Shown piece by piece: positions 20,284 through 27,273 of a stretch of 64,000 nt of DNA. Position numbers and translations under genes: made by a program. The notes under the pieces were generated by a model. The model was not told where the DNA came from. It saw only the letters and a list, made by a program, of their open reading frames with translations, and did not search any database. How positions within the stretch are numbered: the first letter of the stretch is position 1; the number at the start of each line of letters is the position of its first letter. The DNA comes from Williamsia sp. (lineage in GTDB: Bacteria; Actinomycetota; Actinomycetes; Mycobacteriales; Mycobacteriaceae): the NCBI RefSeq assembly GCF_016462415.1, contig NZ_JAEMTF010000001.1, forward strand, positions 44,338 through 108,337. The letters are read 5' to 3'.

Positions 20284-21288
20284 ATGAAACCGAACGCGTC
20301 CGGTGGGCTGATGGTCGCGACGGTGTCGGCCACCGCGTTCGGCCTGTCCGGGCCGCTCGCGAAGTCGCTCATCGACGCCGGATGGTCCTCGACGGCGGCC
20401 AGTGCACTGCGGCTCGGTCTGGGCGCGGCGCTGTTGGTCGTGCCCGTGCTCATCGTGCGACCCCGCCGTCTGCTCGCGATCGGACGCGCCCCGATCCGCG
20501 TACTGGCCTACGGGGTGTTGGCCGTGGCCGTCGTCCAGCTGAGTTTCTTCAACGCGGTCCGTTACCTCGATGTCCCGATCGCGTTGCTCATCGAGTACAG
20601 CGCGCCGGTCATGGTGATCGGCTTCGAGTGGGCGGTGCGCAGGCGACGTCCCGGCCGGGTGACGCTGGCGGGCGCCGCGGTCGCGGTCGCCGGACTGCTG
20701 GTGGTCATCGGTGGCGGTGCCGGTGTGTCGATCGATCCGATCGGGGTCGCCTGGGCGCTGACCGCGGCGGTCGGACTGGCCGCGTACTTCCTGCTGGCCG
20801 AGGAGTCCGCGGACGCCGCCACCGGCGTCGACCCGATCGCGCTGACGTGCGGCGGCCTCGTGGTCGGGGCGGTGCTGGTCGGCGCCGCAGGTGCGGTGGG
20901 GTGGTTCCCGATGCACGCGAGCACGGCCGAGGTGACGTTGGCCGGCCACCACACCCCGTGGTGGGTCGCCGCGCTGGCGGTGGCCGGTGTCGCGACGACT
21001 CTGGCCTACGTCACCGGGATCACCGCGGTGCGCATGCTCGGACCGACGCCGGCATCGTTCGTCGCGCTGCTCGAGGTGGTGGCGTCGGCGGTCGCCTCGG
21101 CCATCCTGCTCGGTCAGGTGATGGGGCCGTTGCAGGTGCTCGGTGCGCTCGTCCTGCTGGTCGGCATCGTCGCGGTCCGTACCGGGTCGTCGGCCGATGC
21201 GCGTGCGGCAGTGCTCAGGCGCTCAGGTGCGCAGCCGCCCGCGCCAATCTCGCCCACGGGAAATCCGCTGTCTCCCACTGAGATCTGA
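20284..21288 (+). CDS. EamA/DMT-family transporter
   Basis: A 334-residue drug/metabolite-transporter protein with about ten membrane helices in two EamA repeats (about residues 8-140 and 155-300). It opens directly with a hydrophobic helix 'MVATVSATAFGLSGPLAKSL'; the repeat marker 'LIEYSAPVMVIGFEWAVRR' closes the fourth helix. Members export amino acids, purines or toxic compounds; the substrate here is unknown. Its last 25 residues are hydrophilic and overlap the 3' end of the convergent GNAT gene by 74 bases. The divergent CGNR gene is its likely regulator. Confidence 0.9.
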   Translation: MKPNASGGLMVATVSATAFGLSGPLAKSLIDAGWSSTAASALRLGLGAALLVVPVLIVRPRRLLAIGRAPIRVLAYGVLAVAVVQLSFFNAVRYLDVPIALLIEYSAPVMVIGFEWAVRRRRPGRVTLAGAAVAVAGLLVVIGGGAGVSIDPIGVAWALTAAVGLAAYFLLAEESADAATGVDPIALTCGGLVVGAVLVGAAGAVGWFPMHASTAEVTLAGHHTPWWVAALAVAGVATTLAYVTGITAVRMLGPTPASFVALLEVVASAVASAILLGQVMGPLQVLGALVLLVGIVAVRTGSSADARAAVLRRSGAQPPAPISPTGNPLSPTEI

Positions 21289-21811
21289 GGATCTCGTACT
21301 CGACCTCGCCGCGCTCGTACCCGTCGATGGCGGTGTCGTCGGCCTGGTGCAGGGCCGCCAGGCGCATGCCGGACTTCTCCATCACCCGCCGAGACGGGGC
21401 GTTGACCGCCATCGTGCCGGCGAAGAGGCGATCGGTCGCGAGGCGGTCGAAGGCGACCTGAACCAGTGCACGGGATCCCTCGGTGGCGAGGCCGTACCCC
21501 CACGCCTCGCGGCGTAGTCGGTAGGTCAGCTCGAGCTCGGCCCGGCTGCTGTGGCGAGGTGCACGCAACGAGAACCAGCCGAGGAACCCGCCCCGGTGCC
21601 GATCCATCGCGGCGAACATGCCGACCCCACGTCGCGTCGACATCTCGGCGATGGCACGCGGGATCACCCAGTCCTCGATCATGGTGCGAGGCGTCGGGCG
21701 GCCACCCGAGACGTACCGCATCACCGCAGGATCGCTGTCGAGATCCACCAGGGCCGCGGCGTCGTCACGGGTGATCGGCCGGAGCACCAGGTGCGCGGTC
21801 TCGATGATCAC
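21215..21811 (-). CDS. GNAT-family N-acetyltransferase (RimJ-like)
   Basis: A 198-residue acetyltransferase of the RimJ/RimL type. It has N-terminal 'TAHLVLRPITRDDAAALVDL', core strand 'GFLGWFSLRAP', acetyl-CoA loop region 'RREAWGYGLATEGSRALVQ' (Arg-x-x-x-Gly-x-Gly/Ala type) and 'TMAVNAPSRRVMEKSGMRL'. It may acetylate a small amine or a protein N-terminus. The track start at 21925 is not credible. The GTG at 21811 lies 6 bases after a TATATT -10 element, which suggests a leaderless mRNA. The C-terminus is read antisense to the end of the EamA gene. Confidence 0.85.
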   Translation of the reverse strand: MIIETAHLVLRPITRDDAAALVDLDSDPAVMRYVSGGRPTPRTMIEDWVIPRAIAEMSTRRGVGMFAAMDRHRGGFLGWFSLRAPRHSSRAELELTYRLRREAWGYGLATEGSRALVQVAFDRLATDRLFAGTMAVNAPSRRVMEKSGMRLAALHQADDTAIDGYERGEVEYEILRSQWETADFPWARLARAAAHLSA

Positions 21812-21817
21812 CGCATC

Positions 21818-21823
21818 AATATA
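21818..21823 (-). promoter_or_regulatory. -10 element for the GNAT gene
   Basis: TATATT on the minus strand ends 6 bases before the GTG start, the spacing expected when transcription begins at the start codon itself (leaderless). No good -35 was identified. Confidence 0.4.
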
Positions 21824-21896
21824 GGGCGTAAGTGCAGCGCATCGGCGGTTTCGTCGAACGTGTCGTGTTACCGGGGTACGCGAAAGCGCCTGTCGG

Positions 21897-23240
21897 TCAC
21901 CGTCCGCACTGGTGCCGCAGGGCATCGGCGAGCGCGGGCATCCGGAAGTCGTGCCCGATGCCCGCCAATGTCTCCGGGAGGACCCGCTGGCTCGCCAGGG
22001 CCAGCGAACCCGCGCCGCTCTCGGTGAGCACCAGCTTCGGCGCGAACTCGGGCACCCGCATCACGGTGGGTCGGTGCAGGACCGTCCCCATCGTGTCGGT
22101 GAACTCGCTGTTGCGGACGGGCTCGGGGGAGACCGCGTTGACCGGCCCGGACAAGCGGTCGTCGAGTGCGGCGCGGTAGAACACGTCGCACACGTCCTCC
22201 AGACCGATCCAGGACAACCACTGGGTGCCGTCGCCGATCGGGCCACCGAGGCCCGCCCCGAACACCGGCCGGAGCACCTTGAGCATCCCGCCCGCCGACG
22301 CCTGTACGACACCGGTGCGGACGGTGACCACCCGCAGTCCGGCGTCGGCGGCCGGTGCGTAGGCCGCCTCCCAGTCGCGCACGATGTCGGCGATGACCCC
22401 GTCGCCCGGGTCGCTGGTCTCGGTGAGTTCCTCGTCGCCACGGTCCGCGCCGTAGTACCCGATGGCCGACGCCCCGACGAAGACGCGGGGGCCGCGTCCG
22501 TCGGCGGCGGCCGTGGCTGCCACTCGCGCGAGGGCGTGTGACGGCTCGACCCGGCTGTGGCGGACGCGGGAGACGTGCGCGTCGGTGAAGCGTCCCGCGA
22601 TGGACGATCCCGCCAGGTGTACGACGACATCGAGGTCGTCGAGGAGATCGGCGGCGGGATTGTCGGGGTCCCAGCGTCGTTCGTCGTCGCCGACCGGCTC
22701 TCGACGAACCAGCGACACGACACGGTGACCACCGGTGGTGGCCAGGGCGGCCAGCGCGGTGCCGATGGTTCCCGAGACACCCGTCATGCCGATGGTCAGC
22801 GGTGTCGGTTGCAGTGATCGCGCCCACTTCTGGGTGATGATGTCGTCGGCGAGCTGCCGATGACGGAAGTCGAACATCGACGACAGCGCGAACCCGGGCA
22901 CACGGGTGTCCACGGTGTCGGTGACCCGCGTGTGGTCGGCGTCGACGGCGTCGAAGTTGTGCGTGTGTGTCCAGGGCGTGACGTACCGGAGCGGGAACGA
23001 GGTGAGCTTGTCCACGAACTGATTCGGCGGGCGATAACCGTCTGGTTGGTGGGCTGCGGTCCAGGTCAGGCCGCCGGGAAGCACCAGGATGGCCTCACCA
23101 TCCTCGATGGAGGTGGCCTCCGATCGCAGCGACATGGGCGCGAAGCCGGGGGAGAGGCGGTGGAACGCCCCGGGCCGCTTGTGCCAGGCGAAGACCTCGT
23201 CGATCGAATCATCGACCACGGACGAACGAGTGATGCTCAT
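21897..23240 (-). CDS. SRPBCC domain fused to TIGR01777-type NAD-dependent epimerase
   Basis: A 447-residue two-domain protein. Residues about 1-145 form an SRPBCC/polyketide-cyclase-like ligand-binding domain ('SIDEVFAWHKRPGAFHRLSP'). From about 150 an extended-SDR epimerase domain follows, with 'IGMTGVSGTIGTALAAL' (Gly-rich NAD site), 'DVVVHLAGSSIAG', 'FVGASAIGYYG' (catalytic Ser-Tyr region) and a C-terminal DUF1731-like end 'GHDFRMPALADALRHQ'. The single-domain relative (SulA/YfcH type) is common; the fusion is typical of actinobacteria. Substrate unknown. It is divergent from the lipid operon that starts at 23381. Confidence 0.87.
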   Translation of the reverse strand: MSITRSSVVDDSIDEVFAWHKRPGAFHRLSPGFAPMSLRSEATSIEDGEAILVLPGGLTWTAAHQPDGYRPPNQFVDKLTSFPLRYVTPWTHTHNFDAVDADHTRVTDTVDTRVPGFALSSMFDFRHRQLADDIITQKWARSLQPTPLTIGMTGVSGTIGTALAALATTGGHRVVSLVRREPVGDDERRWDPDNPAADLLDDLDVVVHLAGSSIAGRFTDAHVSRVRHSRVEPSHALARVAATAAADGRGPRVFVGASAIGYYGADRGDEELTETSDPGDGVIADIVRDWEAAYAPAADAGLRVVTVRTGVVQASAGGMLKVLRPVFGAGLGGPIGDGTQWLSWIGLEDVCDVFYRAALDDRLSGPVNAVSPEPVRNSEFTDTMGTVLHRPTVMRVPEFAPKLVLTESGAGSLALASQRVLPETLAGIGHDFRMPALADALRHQCGR

Positions 23241-23300
23241 ATCGCGAGCCTATGCGCGTCGTCGCCATGTCCGATTTCACCCAGAGCGAACCCACGGCGC

Positions 23301-23327
23301 CCATCCAGTGGTGCGGGTGGTCCGAAC
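23301..23327 (+). promoter_or_regulatory. SigK-like promoter of the UfaA1 operon
   Basis: CCATCC (23301-23306) and CCGAAC (23322-23327) separated by 15 bases resemble the SigK elements reported for M. tuberculosis (from memory, CCATCC and CCGAAT). They lie about 55 bases before the FAD oxidoreductase start, in front of the same three gene types as the M. tuberculosis SigK operon Rv0449c-Rv0447c. Confidence 0.5.
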
Positions 23328-23380
23328 GCTCAATGAGACCCTTGTGGTCCGACAATGGCTTTTCCCGGTGAGAGACAGTG

Positions 23381-24676
23381 GTGCGAGTGATGACGAGTGG
23401 GTCCCAGAATGCGCAGTCCCCGACCGTTGCGGTCGTGGGATCGGGCGTGTCCGGACTCACCGCCGCGCACCTGTTGGGTCGCACCCATGCGGTGACGCTG
23501 TACGAGGCCGACGACCGGTTGGGGGGTCACGCCCACACCCATCAGGTTCCCGACGGCGACCGCAGACTCGGCATCGACTCGGGTTTCATCGTCCACAACG
23601 ACGAGACGTACCCGATCCTGCGTCGGCTGTTCGCCGAACTCGGGGTGGCCACGCAGCCCACCGAGATGAGCATGAGCATCGTCGACCGCGCCAGCGGGTT
23701 CGAGTACGCGGGAGGTCGCGGTCTCGGCGGCATCCTCGCCCAGCCGCGCCGGCTGGCCGATCCCCGGTTTCTCGGGATGCTGCTGCAGGTCAAACAGTTC
23801 CACCGTGCCGCGGGTGCCTTCCTGGACTCGGCGACCGACGACGATCTGACCACCTACGGACAGTTCCTCGACGGACACGATTTCGGGGCGTTCTTCCGGC
23901 GCCACTATGCGGTCCCGCTCGTCTCCTGTGTGTGGTCGTCGGGCCCGGAGGCGTCACTGGACTACCCCGCGCGATACCTGTTCGCCTTCCTGCGCAACCA
24001 CGGCATGCTCACCGTCACCGGCTCGCCGCAGTGGTACACCGTCACCGGTGGGTCGCAGGAGTATGTCCGCAGGATCGCCGAGGGCATCTCCGACATCCGG
24101 TTGTCGAGCGGTGTCACCGAGATCGTGCGCGACGTCGACGGGGTCACCATCACCGACCGCACCGGCGGTCGCAACCGATTCGACAAGGTGGTCGTCGCCA
24201 CCCATCCCGATCAGGCGCTGGCCATGTTGGCGGATCCGTCCGAATCCGAGCGCACCGTCCTGTCGGCCTTCCACTACTCTCCGAACCAGGCTGTGCTGCA
24301 CACCGATTCGACGCTGTTGCCGTCGGCGCGGCGGGCGCGGGCGTCGTGGAACTACCTCACTCCCGACGGCGACGGCGGATCCGACGAGCCGCCGGTGGTC
24401 ACCTACTGGATGAACCGCCTGCAGGCACTCGACAGCCCGACCGACTACCTGGTCACGCTCAACGCCCGCGAGTTGATCGACCCCTCGACGATCATCGCGG
24501 TGATGGATTACGCCCACCCGACCTACACGCCGGCGGCCGTGGCCGCGCAAACCCTTCTGAGCCAACTGAACTCGTCGACAACCGCGTTCGCGGGTGCCTA
24601 CCACGGTTGGGGATTCCACGAGGACGGCGCCCGATCGGGTGTCGCCGCGGCCGAACATCTCGGTGCCCGGTGGTGA
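23381..24676 (+). CDS. FAD-dependent amine-oxidase-like oxidoreductase (Rv0449c-like)
   Basis: A flavoprotein of about 431 residues. The N-terminal dinucleotide fold is 'VAVVGSGVSGLTAAHLLG', followed by 'YEADDRLGGHAHTH'; the C-terminal FAD-closing segment is 'FAGAYHGWGFHEDG'. It belongs to the NAD(P)-binding amine-oxidase/desaturase-like group always found beside DUF1365 and a cyclopropane-synthase-type methyltransferase. It probably oxidises or desaturates a lipid-linked acyl chain; the exact chemistry is unproven. Several start codons are possible (GTG 23378, 23381, 23387; ATG 23390); 23381 has the best spacing from the GAGAG site. DUF1365 starts 4 bases after its stop. Confidence 0.85.
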   Translation: MRVMTSGSQNAQSPTVAVVGSGVSGLTAAHLLGRTHAVTLYEADDRLGGHAHTHQVPDGDRRLGIDSGFIVHNDETYPILRRLFAELGVATQPTEMSMSIVDRASGFEYAGGRGLGGILAQPRRLADPRFLGMLLQVKQFHRAAGAFLDSATDDDLTTYGQFLDGHDFGAFFRRHYAVPLVSCVWSSGPEASLDYPARYLFAFLRNHGMLTVTGSPQWYTVTGGSQEYVRRIAEGISDIRLSSGVTEIVRDVDGVTITDRTGGRNRFDKVVVATHPDQALAMLADPSESERTVLSAFHYSPNQAVLHTDSTLLPSARRARASWNYLTPDGDGGSDEPPVVTYWMNRLQALDSPTDYLVTLNARELIDPSTIIAVMDYAHPTYTPAAVAAQTLLSQLNSSTTAFAGAYHGWGFHEDGARSGVAAAEHLGARW

Positions 24677-24680
24677 CCCG

Positions 24681-25442
24681 ATGACGGCGGTCCTCGACCT
24701 GCCGTCGCTGCCGGCGATCGTGACCGGGGACGTGTCGCACGTCCGCCGCGGGGACACGGCACACCGCTTCCGGCACCGCGTGTACCAGTGGTTGATCGAT
24801 CTCGACGCCCCGCCGCGGTTGCCGCGCCTGCTCGCCCCCTTCGCGCGGTTCAGCGCGCGCGATCACCTGGGCGCGATCGACTCCGACTCCGCTGCCGCGA
24901 TCAAGACCAACGTCGAGACCTACCTCGCGGCCAACGACATCGACCTCGGCACCGGATCCCGCGTGGTCATGCTCGCCAACGCGCGGGTGCTCGGCTACGT
25001 GTTCGACCCGCTGTCGGTCTACTGGTGCTTCGCGGCGGATGGCGAGCTGCGGTGCCTGATCGCCGAGGTGCACAACACCTACGGTGAACGCACCGCCTAC
25101 CTGCTCCGCCCCGACGCCGACGGACGCGCGGAGGTCGACAAGCACTTCTACGTCTCGCCGTTCAACGACGTCTCGGGGCACTACCGCATGGTGTTCCGTC
25201 TCGATGCCGACCGTGTCGTCGTCACCATCACCCTCGACCGACCGGGGATGCCGCCGTTCAGCGCATCGTTCACCGGGGTTCCACGCCCGGCCACGAACCG
25301 GGCCGTGCTGCGGTCGATACTGACCATGCCGCTGATGCCCCAGCGGGTCACCGGACTCATCGCGGTCCACGGGATCTGGCTGTGGCTCCGCCGCCTGCCC
25401 GTCGTGGCCCGTCCTTCCCACACGCCCCCACAGGAGGTCTGA
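24681..25442 (+). CDS. DUF1365 protein (Rv0448c-like)
   Basis: A 253-residue protein of the DUF1365 family. Hallmarks are 'HRFRHRVYQWLIDLD' near the N-terminus, 'LGYVFDPLSVYWCF' and 'EVHNTYGERTAYLL', then 'KHFYVSPFNDVSGHY'. The biochemical function is not established; its strict association with the flanking FAD protein and methyltransferase implies a shared step in modifying membrane fatty acids. The ATG at 24681 is chosen over the track start at 24594, which would overlap the upstream gene. The methyltransferase ATG lies 5 bases after its stop. Confidence 0.87.
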   Translation: MTAVLDLPSLPAIVTGDVSHVRRGDTAHRFRHRVYQWLIDLDAPPRLPRLLAPFARFSARDHLGAIDSDSAAAIKTNVETYLAANDIDLGTGSRVVMLANARVLGYVFDPLSVYWCFAADGELRCLIAEVHNTYGERTAYLLRPDADGRAEVDKHFYVSPFNDVSGHYRMVFRLDADRVVVTITLDRPGMPPFSASFTGVPRPATNRAVLRSILTMPLMPQRVTGLIAVHGIWLWLRRLPVVARPSHTPPQEV

Positions 25443-25447
25443 ACCCC

Positions 25448-26686
25448 ATGACCAACGTCGCTGATCCGTTCGCCGTGCGCAGGCCTGTTCTCGCGGGAAC
25501 CTGGTTCAAGACCCCCATCACGCGTCGCCTGGTCGACTACGCGCTGAGCAAGGCGCCGGTCAACGTCCTGTTCCCGAACGGCGAGATCCGCGGCAACGGC
25601 GCTCCCGACAGCGAGACGCTGGAGATCGTGCGGCCCAGGGTCTTCTACGACCGACTCGGCCACAACCCGAAGATCGGACTGGGCGAGGCCTACATGGCCG
25701 GTGACTGGCGTGCGGCCGAGGGCAGCGACCTCGGTCGGGCCCTGACACCCTTCGCCGAACGGATGACGAGCCTGGTGCCGGAACCGATCTGGAAGCTGCG
25801 CGCTGTCGTCGACAAGCGGATCCCCGAGCATCAGCGGAACTCGGTCGAGGGATCCAAGCGGAACATCGGCGCCCACTACGACCTCAGCAACGAGATGTTC
25901 GCGTCGTTCCTCGATCCCACGATGTCCTACAGCTCGGCGATGTTCGACCCGGCGGCGGACTTCGCCACGCAGGATCTCGAAGCAGCGCAGTACCGCAAGA
26001 TCGATTCGGTCCTCGACATGGCCGGTGTCGCCGAGGGCACGCGCGTACTCGAGATCGGCAGCGGGTGGGGCGCGTTGGCGATCCAGGCCGCCCAACGCGG
26101 TGCGGTGGTGACCACGGTGACGCTGTCACAGGAGCAGCGCGAGCTCGCGTTGCGCCGCATCGCCGACGCCGGACTCACCGACCGCATCGACATCCGTCTG
26201 CAGGACTACCGCGACGTCGAGGGTCGGTTCGACGCGATCGTGAGCGTCGAGATGATCGAGGCGGTCGGCGAGGAGTACTGGCCGACCTACTTCGGCAAGA
26301 TCGACGAACTGCTCGCCCCGGGCGGCAAGGTCTCCATCCAGGCGATCCTGATGTCGCACAACCGGATGCTGGCCACTCGACGGTCATTCGGCTGGATCCA
26401 GAAGTACATCTTCCCCGGCGGTCTGATCCCGTCGCTGGAGGCCATCGACGCCACCATCGCCGATCACACCGGACTGGTCCGGTCGGATCGGATCGATCTC
26501 GGCCAGCACTACGCCGAGACCCTGCGTCGCTGGCGACATCGCTTCAACGCCTCGTGGGACACCGTGCAGCACAAGGGGTTCGACGAGACGTTCCGTCGCA
26601 TGTGGGAGTACTACCTGGCCTACTGCGAGGCCGGCTTCGCGTCGGGCTACCTGCAGGTCAGTCAGTTGCAGTTCACCCGACCCTGA
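25448..26686 (+). CDS. ufaA1: Cyclopropane-fatty-acyl-phospholipid synthase-family methyltransferase (UfaA1-like)
   Basis: A 412-residue SAM-dependent lipid methyltransferase. The sequence shows 'GAHYDLSNEMFASFLDP' and 'MSYSSAMF' of the CFA-synthase family, the SAM site 'VLEIGSGWGALAIQAA', 'IVSVEMIEAVGEEYW', and the C-terminal 'GFASGYLQVSQLQF'. It should transfer a methylene or methyl group to the double bond of an acyl chain in phospholipid. The M. tuberculosis homologue UfaA1 (Rv0447c) has been linked to tuberculostearic acid, while similar operons in proteobacteria lead to furan fatty acids, so the product cannot be named from sequence. Unlike M. tuberculosis, no DUF1295, sigK or rskA gene follows. 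Confidence 0.88.
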   Translation: MTNVADPFAVRRPVLAGTWFKTPITRRLVDYALSKAPVNVLFPNGEIRGNGAPDSETLEIVRPRVFYDRLGHNPKIGLGEAYMAGDWRAAEGSDLGRALTPFAERMTSLVPEPIWKLRAVVDKRIPEHQRNSVEGSKRNIGAHYDLSNEMFASFLDPTMSYSSAMFDPAADFATQDLEAAQYRKIDSVLDMAGVAEGTRVLEIGSGWGALAIQAAQRGAVVTTVTLSQEQRELALRRIADAGLTDRIDIRLQDYRDVEGRFDAIVSVEMIEAVGEEYWPTYFGKIDELLAPGGKVSIQAILMSHNRMLATRRSFGWIQKYIFPGGLIPSLEAIDATIADHTGLVRSDRIDLGQHYAETLRRWRHRFNASWDTVQHKGFDETFRRMWEYYLAYCEAGFASGYLQVSQLQFTRP

Positions 26687-26735
26687 GCGCCCCGACCCTG
26701 ACCGCACCGATCGCGGCGGGTGCGGGCGCCGACTA

Positions 26736-26741
26736 TACGAT
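26736..26741 (+). promoter_or_regulatory. -10 element for the acyl-CoA thioesterase
   Basis: TACGAT ends 7 bases before the ATG at 26749, with no ribosome site visible: a typical actinobacterial leaderless start. It suggests the gene is expressed independently of the upstream lipid operon. Confidence 0.4.
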
Positions 26742-26748
26742 GACGCCC

Positions 26749-27207
26749 ATGTCCGATCATGCGGTGACCATCGCCCTGCAGCTGCGCTGGGGCGACATGG
26801 ACATCAACAGCCACATCAACAACGTCGCGATCGCCCGCCTCCTCGAGGAGTCGCGGGTACGTGCCATGCCGCGCCTGATCGCGTCCGGGTCCGCGGCGCC
26901 GCAGACCGACGACGCCACCGCGACCGGCACCGGCCTCGTCGTGGTGCGCCAGGAGGTCGAGTTCCTGGCCACCATCCCCTACACCGAGGACGACATCCTG
27001 GCGTCGGTCTGGCTGAGCCGCGTCGGTCGTTCGTCGTTCGAGTTCGGCTCGGTGCTCGCCGACGCCTCGGGCAGGCGGTTCGTGCAGGCCGAGACGACGC
27101 TGGTCTGCGTGGATCCCCACGGTGCGCCCGCGGCCATGCCGGAGAACCTGGTGGCGGCTATGCGCGACCGTCTCGACGAACCGGTGCCGCTGCGTCGGCG
27201 AGCCTGA
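26749..27207 (+). CDS. Acyl-CoA thioesterase, 4HBT hotdog family
   Basis: A 152-residue single hotdog domain. 'LQLRWGDMDINSHINNVAIARLLEESR' contains the catalytic Asp and the conserved HxNN-type segment of 4-hydroxybenzoyl-CoA-type thioesterases; 'VVVRQEVEFLATIPY' forms the central strand. It probably hydrolyses fatty acyl-CoA in the cytosol. An in-frame ATG at 26740 is also possible, but 26749 sits the right distance from a TACGAT -10 element. Placed between the UfaA1 operon and recC; a role in acyl-chain turnover is plausible but not shown. Confidence 0.82.
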   Translation: MSDHAVTIALQLRWGDMDINSHINNVAIARLLEESRVRAMPRLIASGSAAPQTDDATATGTGLVVVRQEVEFLATIPYTEDDILASVWLSRVGRSSFEFGSVLADASGRRFVQAETTLVCVDPHGAPAAMPENLVAAMRDRLDEPVPLRRRA

Positions 27208-27273
27208 CCGGGTGATGTCGGTGTCCGCTGGTACACCTGTGCGGCACCATGTCGGGGCGAGGGGAGGAGCACC

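Noticed and set aside
24492-25421. 309-residue antisense ORF over DUF1365
   Set aside because: No domain, Arg/Gly/Val-rich shadow, and the plus-strand protein is clearly conserved.
26065-26748. Long N-terminal extension of the thioesterase ORF
   Set aside because: Overlaps UfaA1 in another frame and is Arg-rich; the hotdog domain starts at 26749.
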